DNA of 64,000 nucleotides from Stutzerimonas stutzeri (GCF_009789555.1 NZ_CP046902.1:236001-300000); one strand, 5' to 3'. Shown: positions 26,225-35,559, numbered from the stretch's first letter. A program made the numbers and translations. The notes: generated by a model not told the origin, from the sequence alone.

Positions 26225-27994
26225 TTAGTGAGAGAGCGCAACGCCAGCACCTTTCGGCGTACGAACGCTTTCCACCAGATCCTGAATCTCCTGCGGCGGA
26301 GCTTCAGTGGCCATCGATACAGCGTAAGCGACACCGAAGTTCAGGATCGCTCCGATGGCACCGAAGGCCTGCGGGGAGATACCGAAAATCCAGTTGTCAG
26401 GCGTGTTGGCGAAGGACGCAGTGCCTGGGACGAAGAACCAGCCGAGGTACAGGAAGATGTACACGCTGGTGCTCACCAGACCCACCAGCATGCCAGCGAC
26501 CGCACCTTTGCTGTTCACACGCTTGGAGAAGATCCCCATCATCAGGGCCGGGAACAGGCTCGCCGCGGCAAGGCCGAACGCCAGTGCCACCACCTGTGCC
26601 GCGAAGCCCGGAGGATTCAGTCCCAGCCAGGTTGCCAGGATGATCGCCGCCGTCATGGACAAGCGGGCAGCCAACATCTCGTTCTTCTCGCTGATCTTCG
26701 GATTGATGATCGTCTTGATCAGGTCATGGCTGATAGCCGAGGAGATGGCCAGCAACAGACCCGCCGCAGTGGACAGTGCAGCCGCGATGGCGCCCGCCGC
26801 AATCAGGCCGATGACCCAGCCCGGCAGGTTGGCGATTTCCGGGTTGGCCAGAACGATGATGTCGTTGTTGACGGTCAGCTCGTTACCGCTCCAGCCGCGC
26901 TCCTGCGCAGTGGGGGCGAAGGCAGCGTTGGCGTCGTTGTACATCTGCACACGGCCATCGCTGTTCTTGTCTTCCCACTTGATCAGACCGGTTTGTTCCC
27001 AGGTCTGGATCCAGCCCGGACGCTCTTCATACAGAATCGCTTCGGCCTGCGGACCTTCCGGGTAGATGGTGTTGACCAGGTTCAGGCGAGCCATCGACGC
27101 AACGGCCGGTGCCGTCAGGTACAGCATGGCGATGAAGACCAGGGTCCAGCCAGCCGACCAGCGGGCATCCGCCACTTTCGGTACGGTGAAGAAGCGAATG
27201 ATGACGTGCGGCAGACCGGCGGTACCGATCATCAGCGACAGGGTGAACAGGAACATGTTCAGCTTGTTGTCGACGTCGGCCGTGTAGGCCGCGAAGCCCA
27301 GGTCCTGAACGACGGTATCGAGCTTGTCCAACAGCGGTACACCGGACTCGACATGAGTGCCGAACATGCCGAACATCGGGATCGGGTTGCCCGTCAGCTG
27401 GAAGGCGATGAACACGGCCGGGATGGTGTAGGCGATGATCAGCACGACGTACTGCGCCACCTGGGTGTAGGTAATACCCTTCATGCCGCCGAATACCGCA
27501 TAGGCGAACACGATCGCCGCGGCGATCCAGATACCGGCCGAGTTGCTCACTTCGAGGAAGCGGGAGAAGGCGACACCGGCACCGGACATCTGGCCGATCA
27601 CATACGTGACGGAAATCAGAATCAGGCAGACCACCGCCACCAGACGCGCGCCGCGGCTGTAGAAACGGTCACCGATGAAATCGGGTACGGTGAACTTGCC
27701 AAACTTGCGCAGGTAGGGCGCCAGCAGCATGGCCAGCAGAACGTAGCCACCGGTCCAGCCCATCAGGTAGACCGACGTGCCGTAACCACCGGCGGCGATG
27801 ATGCCCGCCATGGAAATGAACGATGCCGCGGACATCCAGTCGGCTGCAGTCGCCATGCCGTTCGTCACGGGATGAACCCCGCCGCCCGCCACATAGAATT
27901 CCTTGGTGGAACCAGCCCGGGCCCACACCGCAATCCCTATATATAGGAGAAAGGAGGCGCCCACGAACATCATGTTAATCCAATATTGACTCAT
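26225..27994 (-). CDS. Sodium:solute symporter, ActP/VC_2705 type
   Basis: 589 residues with about 13 membrane helices of the SSS family: EFYVAGGGVHPVTNGMATAADWMSAASF and GMKGITYTQVAQYVVL are typical of acetate/pyruvate-type members. The long loop (EERPGWIQTWEQTGLI...) is typical of the VC_2705 subfamily that works with a DUF4212 small subunit, encoded 6 bp upstream. Substrate is likely a short monocarboxylate such as acetate, consistent with nearby malate synthase, but this is inference. Inner membrane. Confidence 0.9.
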   Translation of the reverse strand: MSQYWINMMFVGASFLLYIGIAVWARAGSTKEFYVAGGGVHPVTNGMATAADWMSAASFISMAGIIAAGGYGTSVYLMGWTGGYVLLAMLLAPYLRKFGKFTVPDFIGDRFYSRGARLVAVVCLILISVTYVIGQMSGAGVAFSRFLEVSNSAGIWIAAAIVFAYAVFGGMKGITYTQVAQYVVLIIAYTIPAVFIAFQLTGNPIPMFGMFGTHVESGVPLLDKLDTVVQDLGFAAYTADVDNKLNMFLFTLSLMIGTAGLPHVIIRFFTVPKVADARWSAGWTLVFIAMLYLTAPAVASMARLNLVNTIYPEGPQAEAILYEERPGWIQTWEQTGLIKWEDKNSDGRVQMYNDANAAFAPTAQERGWSGNELTVNNDIIVLANPEIANLPGWVIGLIAAGAIAAALSTAAGLLLAISSAISHDLIKTIINPKISEKNEMLAARLSMTAAIILATWLGLNPPGFAAQVVALAFGLAAASLFPALMMGIFSKRVNSKGAVAGMLVGLVSTSVYIFLYLGWFFVPGTASFANTPDNWIFGISPQAFGAIGAILNFGVAYAVSMATEAPPQEIQDLVESVRTPKGAGVALSH

Positions 27995-28000
27995 TCTGGC

Positions 28001-28264
28001 TTACTCCTCGACCCCAAATTCCTTGTCCAGTTTGTTCAGCCGCCACGCGTAGTGGAAGATGATCGCAATGAACGTAATGATGGAACCTTGCTGAGCGAAC
28101 CAGAACCCCAGATCTGTTCCGCCGACCGGTATTCCGGACAGCAACGGGCGCAAGAGGATAGCGAAACCATATGAGACGAGAGCCCAGACCACGAGGCTCC
28201 ATGTTATGAGGCGAACGTTCGCCTTCCAGTACGCAGCAGCATTTTCTTTATCGGCGTCGGCCAT
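28001..28264 (-). CDS. DUF4212 small subunit of the symporter
   Basis: 87 residues, two helices (ITWSLVVWALVSYGFAILL and GFWFAQQGSIITFIAIIFHYAW) plus a C-terminal NKLDKEFGVEE. This is the DUF4212 pattern (YWKANVRL at the start), always found with the VC_2705-type symporter. ATG 28264 has GGAG 7 bp upstream, though the frame is open further upstream. First gene of the operon. Confidence 0.93.
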   Translation of the reverse strand: MADADKENAAAYWKANVRLITWSLVVWALVSYGFAILLRPLLSGIPVGGTDLGFWFAQQGSIITFIAIIFHYAWRLNKLDKEFGVEE

Positions 28265-28761
28265 TGACGTTCTCCGTCTTATTTTTATTACGAGTGAGGG
28301 GAACCACAGCGTGAATCTAGCAAGGAAGGGTTCAGGAAAGAAAGCCCCGACTTTAGTCTGAGGACTTCGCCGGAAACGCCCTGTAAGCCGCGGTTTGACG
28401 GCCTTCGGCAGACGTTGCGCAGCGAAGCGGATGATCGCGCGCAGCACCCGATGTGGGCATCGCCGCCTGGACGCATGACGGTCGATCAGGCGCGGGTATG
28501 GGCGCGCCCTGCCGGATGGCCACGTTCGAAGGCCACGCCCTCCAAACAGGGAAACTTGCGGAGTATTAAGCTTTTAATACGAAAAAAGGGTAACAAGCAC
28601 AAAAAGGATTAATCAAACGCAGCCCAGGTCAGCGTTTATAAGTATCAAGACGAAGCGTCTTATTAATAACCCTCTGCAACTCACTACATATGGAAAAGGG
28701 GTAAAGGCGTGGGCAAAAGGATAATGACTTCGGCCGTTTTTTGCCTTTACCCGCTTTCGTC
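28265..28761. other. Noncoding, AT-rich, hairpin-rich region
   Basis: Nearly 500 bp without a supported gene. The right half is clearly lower in GC than its surroundings. It holds palindromes: GTATTAA...TTAATAC (28563-28580), AAACGC...GCGTTT (28615-28637), AAGACG-AAG-CGTCTT (28647-28661), TTATTAATAA (28660-28669) and GGGTAAAGGC...GCCTTTACCC (28699-28752). It must contain the promoter and leader of the symporter operon, and the end of the protease-like gene. A small RNA or structured leader is possible. Confidence 0.6.
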
Positions 28762-29271
28762 TCAGCAGGTCGGACGCCCCGCCGTGTATTTGTCAGCCGG
28801 ATCGATGGCGGCATTCAAGTCACGAATGGTTCGGGCACCGATCAGCAACGGATAACTGAAATGCGTGCGGTCGGTGAGGTTCACCTCCGCCTCGCGCAGC
28901 TGGTCGCCGATGCATAGCTGCATACCGATGACCGGCCGCTCTGCCCGTGGCGGCTCGCTGCCGGGAGAGGCCTCGCTCCCCTCCTCCGCGCGGGTTTTGA
29001 TCTGGCTGATGCCGATCAGGGGCTGCTCGTACAACGTATCGTCGGCACCCTCGACGGCCAGGCGGAAACGCACCCAGTCGTCGCCGTCACGCTGGAATTG
29101 CTCGATGTCACGCGCCGACAGCGATGCTGTCATGGCTCCGGTATCCATCTTGGCGGGTAACGTCTTGCCAATCTCTTCGATCTTGATGTGTTCGTAACGC
29201 CCATACAGAGCGGGTTCGGACGCCATTGCCGGAATCGACAACAGCCCTGCAAGCAATATAACGCGAGACAA
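28762..29271 (-). CDS. Retropepsin-like aspartic protease (RloA / DUF785 family)
   Basis: About 169 residues: signal peptide (VILLAGLLSIPAMA) and a domain with KMDTGAMTASLSARDI, the DTGA aspartic-protease motif of the family formerly called ATP-dependent zinc protease; VNLTDRTHFSYPLLIGARTI is its other conserved block. I propose a TTG start at 29271 because a full AGGAGG stands 6 bp before it and the signal peptide starts at once; the frame is open to 29436 but the extra residues look non-coding. It would act in the periplasm; substrates unknown. Confidence 0.82.
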   Translation of the reverse strand: MSRVILLAGLLSIPAMASEPALYGRYEHIKIEEIGKTLPAKMDTGAMTASLSARDIEQFQRDGDDWVRFRLAVEGADDTLYEQPLIGISQIKTRAEEGSEASPGSEPPRAERPVIGMQLCIGDQLREAEVNLTDRTHFSYPLLIGARTIRDLNAAIDPADKYTAGRPTC

Positions 29272-29448
29272 AAACAACCTCCTGGGACGAGCGATGGACA
29301 AGGTATCGATCAACCACTCTGCCAACCGGTTCCATTTGCCTGTCCTACAAAACGTTTCGCTACGAAGGGGGCTGTCCCGATGGCCCGCCTCCGCATGGGC
29401 CAACGGCCTGTTAGACTGAACGTCGTTTCCCCGCAAAAGTATTTTTCC

Positions 29449-30828
29449 GTGCCCAGTACCGCCTTTTCTTCACTGCCCCTTGGCTCAGCCATGCTGGCCA
29501 ACCTCGACGCGCTCGGATACACCGAGATGACGCCGATTCAGGCTCAGAGCCTGCCCGTGATGCTCAAGGGCATGGACCTCATCGCCCAGGCCAAGACGGG
29601 CAGCGGCAAGACCGCTGCCTTCGGCATCGCGCTGCTTGAGCCTCTCAATCCGCGCTATTTCGGTTGCCAGGCCCTTGTTCTGTGCCCAACCCGCGAGCTG
29701 GCCGACCAGGTTGCCAAGGAGCTTCGCCGGCTGGCGCGCGCGGCTGACAACATCAAGATTCTCACCCTCTGCGGCGGCGTCTCCATCGGTCCCCAGATCG
29801 GCTCGCTGGAACACGGTGCGCACGTCATCGTCGGAACCCCCGGACGCATTCAGGAACACCTGAAAAAGGGGTCGCTCAAACTCGACGGCCTCAACACGCT
29901 GGTACTGGACGAAGCCGACCGCATGCTCGACATGGGTTTTTACGATGCGATCGCCGAGATCATCGAGCAGACGCCAGGCAAGCGGCAGACGCTGTTGTTC
30001 TCGGCAACCTATCCGCCCGGCATCAAGCAGCTCAGCGCAACGTTCATGCGCAACCCGCAACAAGTGAAGGCCGAGGCGCTGCATGACGATTCACAGATCG
30101 AACAGCGCTTCTACGAAATCGACCCGGAAGACCGCATGGACGCCGTGGTGCGCATCCTCGCCAGCTTTCGCCCCGAGACCTGCGTCGCGTTCTGCTTCAC
30201 CAAGCAACAATGCCAGGAGCTGGTCGAGCAGCTCACCGCCAGGGGTATCTCCGCCATGGCGCTCAATGGCGATCTGGAGCAACGCGACCGCGATCAGGTC
30301 CTGGCGATGTTCGCCAACCGCAGCCTGTCGGTTCTGGTGGCCACCGATGTCGCCGCGCGCGGGCTTGATATCGACGCGCTGGACATGGTCATCAACGTCG
30401 AGCTGGCGCGCGATTCGGAAATCCACATCCACCGGGTCGGTCGCACCGGGCGCGCCGGCAAAAAGGGCATCGCCATCAGCCTCGTCGCACCCGCCGAAGC
30501 CCATCGCGCCCGGGCCATCGAGGAACGCCAGAACGCACCGCTCAACTGGCAACCGCTGAGCGATCTGAAAGCGCAGCCTGGCGGCCCGCTGCAGCCTCCG
30601 ATGGTGACGCTGTGCATCGGCGCGGGCCGCAAGGACAAGTTGCGCCCCGGCGATATTCTCGGCGCACTCACGGGCGATGCGGGGATTGCCGGCACGCAGG
30701 TCGGGAAAATTGCGATATTCGATTTCCAGGCGTTTGTCGCGGTCGAACGCGGTGCCGCCCGTCAGGCACTCAGTCGCCTGAATGCCGGAAAAATAAAAGG
30801 TCGCTCGCTGAAGGTCAGGCAGCTTTGA
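29449..30828 (+). CDS. dbpA: DEAD-box RNA helicase DbpA
   Basis: About 459 residues: Q motif (MTPIQAQSLP), AKTGSGKT, PTRELADQ, LDEADRMLDMGF, SATYPP, and HRVGRTGRAGKKG, then a C-terminal RNA-binding domain (MVTLCIGAGRKDKLRPGDILGALTGDAGI) specific to DbpA, which recognises hairpin 92 of 23S rRNA during large-subunit assembly. The GTG at 29449 gives the expected length and N-terminus; the frame is open to 29188. Monocistronic. Confidence 0.95.
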   Translation: MPSTAFSSLPLGSAMLANLDALGYTEMTPIQAQSLPVMLKGMDLIAQAKTGSGKTAAFGIALLEPLNPRYFGCQALVLCPTRELADQVAKELRRLARAADNIKILTLCGGVSIGPQIGSLEHGAHVIVGTPGRIQEHLKKGSLKLDGLNTLVLDEADRMLDMGFYDAIAEIIEQTPGKRQTLLFSATYPPGIKQLSATFMRNPQQVKAEALHDDSQIEQRFYEIDPEDRMDAVVRILASFRPETCVAFCFTKQQCQELVEQLTARGISAMALNGDLEQRDRDQVLAMFANRSLSVLVATDVAARGLDIDALDMVINVELARDSEIHIHRVGRTGRAGKKGIAISLVAPAEAHRARAIEERQNAPLNWQPLSDLKAQPGGPLQPPMVTLCIGAGRKDKLRPGDILGALTGDAGIAGTQVGKIAIFDFQAFVAVERGAARQALSRLNAGKIKGRSLKVRQL

Positions 30829-30879
30829 TCAGGCGGCTGGCCAGCGCGTAGGGTGATCACCGGCCACCGGTCCGAAGCA

Positions 30880-30901
30880 AGGTGGATGACGACGTCCACC
30901 T
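30880..30901. other. Hairpin between convergent dbpA and phoX-like gene
   Basis: AGGTGGA and TCCACCT form a 7-bp stem with an 8-nt loop in the 118-bp gap. There is no T tract, so a terminator role is uncertain. Confidence 0.35.
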
Positions 30902-30946
30902 CGCCTCAGGCCGGACGCTCTTGCGCCTGGACTCCTTGCTTCGCTG

Positions 30947-32425
30947 CTACAGCGATCCACGCGCCCAAGGGCCCCAGATGGCGAAGGTGATGCCCGGCGT
31001 CTGGATGTTGACGAACAGGAAGTGCCCGGTCGGGTCGAAACAGGCGCCGCAGAATTCACGGTTGCGGTAATCGCCGCCGGACACGTTCTTGCCAGCCGCC
31101 GCGGCCTGAACGTCATCGAACACCACGTTGTTCTTGGCGAAGATGTAGGGCTCACCCGTCATCGTCAGACCCAACAGGCGCTCGCCGAAGCCGTACGCAT
31201 CCTGCACGCCGCCACCGTCCTCGCACAGCAACAGGCCACCCCGCGGACTGACGGTGATGTTGTCCGGGTTGTTGGCGATTTCGGCATCGGTGGAGGCGAA
31301 CAGGCAGGTCAGCTGGTCGCTGGCCAGGTCGTGCATCCACACCGCGCCGCGGCCATAGCCTGGACGGCCCTGAGCGTCGGTACCGGCGCTGGTGTCGACG
31401 ATAAACAGCTTGCCTTCGCTGTACCAGATACCTTCGCCGCGACTCATGCTCAACCCGCCGGCCCGGCGCGCCTGGGCGTAAGGCCCGCTGCCCTCGGCTT
31501 GCGGATCGAGGTCGGGGTTGGCCACCTCGACCCATTCGAGCAGATAGCTGTCGCCCTGCTTCGGCGCATGCAGGTCGATCAGCGCGCGATTGCGCACACG
31601 CGCCGCCTGCAGAATGCCGCCCGCCGCGAGCGAGCCAGGCTGTTGGCTGGCGTCGGTGGGGATGTAGCGGTAGTAGCCGGCGCGGTTACGGGCGTCTTCG
31701 GTCAGGTAGACATAACTGTTGCGCGGGTCCACCGCCACCGCCTCGTGGGCGAAGCGGCCCATCTGGATGATCGGTTCACCGGTGGTCAGCGCCGGATCGG
31801 CGGTCACTTCGAATACATAGCCGTGGGCGCGACCACCGGCGCTGCGGTAATCCTCGGTCGTTTCTTCGCATGACAACCAGGTGCCCCAGGGCGTTACGCC
31901 GCCGGCGCAGTTGGTGCGCGTACCACCAAGACTGGGCAGGGTGCGAACCGGCTGCTCGATGCCCCGCGAAACGTACAGGTTAGTGGTACCGCCGGCTGGG
32001 CGCTGACCGTTGGCCAGGGTGACGCTGTCGTAGATGCCCGTCGCGTCGATCAGCTTGCCGGTGCTGGCTTCATGGTTACGCACCAGCACGATCTCCGGGC
32101 CATGCGGGCCACGACGCACCTCGATGACGCCCATGCCGTCATGGGAGGTGGGGACTGGCTGGCCGTTCTCCATCAGGTCGCCCGTCCAGGAAAAGCTCTT
32201 GTACTGGAAGCCGTCGGGCAGTTGCAGCAGTTCCAGCCCCGTGCTCAGGTCCTTTACAGGGCGCAGCGGGCCGTAGCTGCTGCGGACCAGGCCGGCACCG
32301 CGGCCCTGCGCGTTGCGTGCGGCGAAGGCTTGTAGCGTGCCGAGAAAAGGCGTGGTAGCGACCACGGCGGCGATGGCACTGCCCTTGAGCAGATTGCGGC
32401 GGCTGGCATCATGTTCACGGTTCAT
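30947..32425 (-). CDS. PhoX-like (DUF839) Tat-exported protein
   Basis: 492 residues with a twin-arginine signal (SRRNLLKGSAIAAVVATTPFLG) and a DUF839/PhoX beta-propeller: VLVRNHEAS, NCAGGVTPWGTWLSCEET, GRFAHEAVAVDP, NPDNITVSPRGGLLLCED and FAKNN. The conserved Asn, Cys and Glu residues of the PhoX Ca/Fe centre region are visible. Members are periplasmic Ca/Fe phosphatases or related phosphoesterases; specificity here not determined. ATG 32425 follows AGAGGA; the frame is open to 32590. No pho box recognised. Confidence 0.85.
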   Translation of the reverse strand: MNREHDASRRNLLKGSAIAAVVATTPFLGTLQAFAARNAQGRGAGLVRSSYGPLRPVKDLSTGLELLQLPDGFQYKSFSWTGDLMENGQPVPTSHDGMGVIEVRRGPHGPEIVLVRNHEASTGKLIDATGIYDSVTLANGQRPAGGTTNLYVSRGIEQPVRTLPSLGGTRTNCAGGVTPWGTWLSCEETTEDYRSAGGRAHGYVFEVTADPALTTGEPIIQMGRFAHEAVAVDPRNSYVYLTEDARNRAGYYRYIPTDASQQPGSLAAGGILQAARVRNRALIDLHAPKQGDSYLLEWVEVANPDLDPQAEGSGPYAQARRAGGLSMSRGEGIWYSEGKLFIVDTSAGTDAQGRPGYGRGAVWMHDLASDQLTCLFASTDAEIANNPDNITVSPRGGLLLCEDGGGVQDAYGFGERLLGLTMTGEPYIFAKNNVVFDDVQAAAAGKNVSGGDYRNREFCGACFDPTGHFLFVNIQTPGITFAIWGPWARGSL

Positions 32426-32620
32426 GCGTTGTCCTCTTTTATCGGGATGGGGATGCGCGCATGAATGAAGCCAGACGATTAAGGCGCAACGATGACCATG
32501 CGATGGCGTTCCGGTGATACGGGACGAAAGGACGGTATAAGCTTTGCAGCCCGAACCGTGACGTGACGCCCGGATGCCTCGGGCGTCCAAACAGCTTCTA
32601 CCGCCAGGTCTGATTGCCCT

Positions 32621-34837
32621 ATGCCCTCACCATCGCTCAGCCATTCCCTGCGCCGCCTATGGGCCCTGGAGAAATTCGGCTACAGCCTGCGCGTATTGAT
32701 CGCGCTGGCGGGCAGCATGGGCGTCAGTTGGTACCTCGGCCGACCCACGATGGCGATCCCGCTGTTTCTCGGTGTGATTGCAAGCGCGCTGGCGGAGACT
32801 GACGACAGCTGGCTCGGCCGGCTCTCGGCCCTGCTGGTGACGCTGCTGTGCTTCAGCATCGCGGCGGTCTCGGTGCAGTTGTTGTTCCCCTACCCCTGGC
32901 TTTTCACCCTCGGCATGGCAGCCGCCGCCTTCGGCCTGATCATGCTCGGCGCCCTCGGCGAGCGCTACGCGACCATCGCGCAGGCCACGCTGATATTGTC
33001 GATCTACAGCATGATCGCCGCCGATCAGCGGGGCGGTGAGGCCCTTCATCCGTGGCGCGACCCTGTGCTGCTGCTGGCTGGAGCAACTTGGTACGGCGTG
33101 CTTTCGGTACTCTGGAATGCGCTGTTTTCACATCAACCGGTGCAGCAGAGCCTGGCCAGGCTGTACCGGGAGCTGGGGCAGTACTTCAAACTCAAGGCAT
33201 CGCTGTTCGAGCCGGTGCGACAGCTGGATGTCGAGGAGCGCCGGCTGCAACTGGCACAGCAGAACGGACGTGTCGTCAGCGCCCTGAACGCCACCAAGGA
33301 AACGCTGCTGCACCGTCTCGGCAACGGGCGTCCTGGGGTGAAAATCAGCCACTACCTCAAGCTCTACTTCCTTGCACAGGATCTGCACGAGCGCGTCAGC
33401 TCTTCGCACTACCCGTATCAGGCGCTGGCCGAGGCCTTCTTTCACAGTGACGTGCTGTTTCGCTGTGGGCGACTGCTGCGCTTGCAGGGAGTGGCCTGCG
33501 CCGAGCTGGCCCAAGCCGTTCAGCTGCGCCAGCCCTTTCGCTACAGCGAAGCCAACGCACAAGCACAGGCCGACCTGGAATCATCGCTGGAGCATCTGCG
33601 CATGCGGAGCAACCCGGCGTGGCGCGGGTTGTTACGCTCGCTGCGCGCCTTGTCGGGAAACCTTTCGACGATGCAGCGCCAGCTCGCCAGCGCCAGCAAT
33701 CCCGATGCGCTGGAAGGTGAGCAGGACAGCAGCCTGCTGGACCGCGATCCTCAGTCGATCGGCGATGCCTTCGCCCGCATTCGCCTGCAACTGACGCCGA
33801 CCTCACTGTTGTTCCGCCACGCCCTGCGGATGAGCCTGGCACTCGTCTGCGGCTACGCGGTGCTGCACGCCATCCATCCGGAGCAAGGCTATTGGGTGTT
33901 GCTGACCACCGTGTTCGTTTGCCAGCCCAACTACGGCGCGACGCGAATCAAGCTGGTGCAGCGGGTAACCGGCACCATGCTGGGACTGGTGGTCGGCTGG
34001 GCGCTGTTCGATCTGTTCCCAAGCCAACAGGTCCAGGCGCTTTTCGCCGTGGTGGCCGGGGTCGTGTTCTTCGCCACGCGCAGCAGCCGTTACACGCTGG
34101 CGACGGCCGCGATCACGCTGCTGGTGCTGTTCTGCTTCAATCAGGTCGGCGACGGTTACGGCCTGATCTGGCCGCGCCTGGTCGATACCGTGTTGGGTAG
34201 CCTGATCGCCGCGGCCGCGGTCTTCCTGATCCTGCCGGACTGGCAGGGCCGTCGCCTCAACCAGGTGGTCGCCAATACCCTCAGCCGCAGCGCGGATTAC
34301 CTTCGGCAGATCATGCGCCAGTATGAAAGCGGCAAACGCGACGATCTGGCCTACCGGTTGGCCCGACGCAACGCCCACAACGCCGACGCGGCGCTGTCGA
34401 CGACGCTGTCGAACATGCTGTTGGAGCCCGGTCATTTTCGGAAGGATGCCGAGACCGGCTTTCGCTTCCTGATCCTGTCCCATACCCTGCTCAATTACCT
34501 GTCGGGACTGGGCGCGCATCGCGAGAGCCTGCCCGATGACGCCCGTGATGAGTTGCTGGAGCGCGCCGCCCAGCGGCTGGCAAGTGGGCTCGATGAACTG
34601 GCAACGGCCCTGCGCAACAACCAGCCCGTGGCGGTATACAGCGAAGACGAGGAAGCCCTCGCGCAGCAACTCGAGCATGCCTCTGACGAGCTGGACGATG
34701 CGCACCGGCTGTTGCAGACCCAGCTAGGGCTGATCTGCCGACAGCTGGCGCCATTGCGCAGCATGGCCAGCCATCTGATCCGCCAGGCCCCCTCGAGTCG
34801 TTACCGAGGCAATGACGTCGGCGCCGGCAAACCATGA
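32621..34837 (+). CDS. yccS: YccS/FUSC-family inner-membrane protein
   Basis: 738 residues with two blocks of membrane helices (about 20-175 and 400-540) separated by and followed by cytoplasmic helical regions, the FUSC/YccS layout. Blocks such as KFGYSLRVLIALAGS and HPEQGYWVLLTTVFVCQPNYGATR are typical. Relatives include aromatic acid efflux AaeB, but YccS function is not known. Its 3' end overlaps the oppositely oriented solute-binding gene by 37 bp. Confidence 0.88.
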   Translation: MPSPSLSHSLRRLWALEKFGYSLRVLIALAGSMGVSWYLGRPTMAIPLFLGVIASALAETDDSWLGRLSALLVTLLCFSIAAVSVQLLFPYPWLFTLGMAAAAFGLIMLGALGERYATIAQATLILSIYSMIAADQRGGEALHPWRDPVLLLAGATWYGVLSVLWNALFSHQPVQQSLARLYRELGQYFKLKASLFEPVRQLDVEERRLQLAQQNGRVVSALNATKETLLHRLGNGRPGVKISHYLKLYFLAQDLHERVSSSHYPYQALAEAFFHSDVLFRCGRLLRLQGVACAELAQAVQLRQPFRYSEANAQAQADLESSLEHLRMRSNPAWRGLLRSLRALSGNLSTMQRQLASASNPDALEGEQDSSLLDRDPQSIGDAFARIRLQLTPTSLLFRHALRMSLALVCGYAVLHAIHPEQGYWVLLTTVFVCQPNYGATRIKLVQRVTGTMLGLVVGWALFDLFPSQQVQALFAVVAGVVFFATRSSRYTLATAAITLLVLFCFNQVGDGYGLIWPRLVDTVLGSLIAAAAVFLILPDWQGRRLNQVVANTLSRSADYLRQIMRQYESGKRDDLAYRLARRNAHNADAALSTTLSNMLLEPGHFRKDAETGFRFLILSHTLLNYLSGLGAHRESLPDDARDELLERAAQRLASGLDELATALRNNQPVAVYSEDEEALAQQLEHASDELDDAHRLLQTQLGLICRQLAPLRSMASHLIRQAPSSRYRGNDVGAGKP

Positions 34838-35559
34838 CGATGGAACACGTCGGCATAGCTGCCATCGGCCAGCATCGCTTCGATCTGCCGGTTGAAAGCA
34901 GCAATGATCTCGCCCTGATGCGGATGATCGGCACGTACTATCAGTGCAAGGTCCAGCACGCGAAACTCTCCCGGCACGAACCGATAGGCGTCCTGCAAGG
35001 GCTTGAGTTCTCTGCGCATGTGAAACAGCGCCGTGCGCTCATCCTCAAGCGTCAGGTCGATACGCCCCGCGCTGAGCATCTTGGCCGCCTGGACGAAATT
35101 GGCGGCGTAGCCCTTGTTCAACCGAGGATCGCCCGCCAGCGCCTCGCCGTAGGCGTAACCGCGAACCAGACCGAGGCGATAATTGACGAGGCTGTCCAGG
35201 CCCCGAGAGACGACATCGTCGTCGCGCCGCTGTATCCAGCGCACACGATTGCTCAGGAAGGGACGGGAATACACGGCGTAGCCTAGCCGACGCGAAGTGG
35301 GCCAGGCGTTGGCCATGTCGTAGCTGCCTTGCTGGAGCCCCAGCAGCGCACGCTCCCAAGGTACCTCGATGAAATCGACCTGATAACCGGCTCGCCCAAG
35401 CGCGGTACGGATAAGCTCCACGGACAATCCGCCGCCCGGCAGGCGCTGGTCCGTATAGGGCGGCCAGACATTGCCTGCCAGGCGCAGCGCCTCGCCATGG
35501 GCCGAGCCTGCTCCAAGCGCCGCCAGCAAAAGTACAATCCGTATCCCTGTCACATGCAT
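34801..35559 (-). CDS. Periplasmic solute-binding protein, family 3
   Basis: About 252 residues: signal peptide (IRIVLLLAALGAGSAHG) and an amino-acid-binding fold (AGNVWPPYTDQRLPGGGLSVELIRTALGRAGY, YDMANAWPTSRRLGYAVYS). No permease or ATPase gene is adjacent, so it may be an orphan binding or sensory protein of the type common in Pseudomonas. ATG 35559 has GGGAAAG upstream. It ends inside the 3' end of yccS on the other strand. Confidence 0.85.
   Translation of the reverse strand: MHVTGIRIVLLLAALGAGSAHGEALRLAGNVWPPYTDQRLPGGGLSVELIRTALGRAGYQVDFIEVPWERALLGLQQGSYDMANAWPTSRRLGYAVYSRPFLSNRVRWIQRRDDDVVSRGLDSLVNYRLGLVRGYAYGEALAGDPRLNKGYAANFVQAAKMLSAGRIDLTLEDERTALFHMRRELKPLQDAYRFVPGEFRVLDLALIVRADHPHQGEIIAAFNRQIEAMLADGSYADVFHRHGLPAPTSLPR

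Noticed and set aside
26108..27946. Long rightward open frame (612 codons) across the symporter
   Set aside because: Antisense to a clear SSS symporter; sequence is Arg/His/Gln-rich without hydrophobic or domain pattern, typical of high-GC antisense frames.
28265..28761. Sigma-54 promoter for the DUF4212-symporter operon
   Set aside because: No GG-N10-GC match with TGGC-N-TTGC spacing found on the leftward strand.
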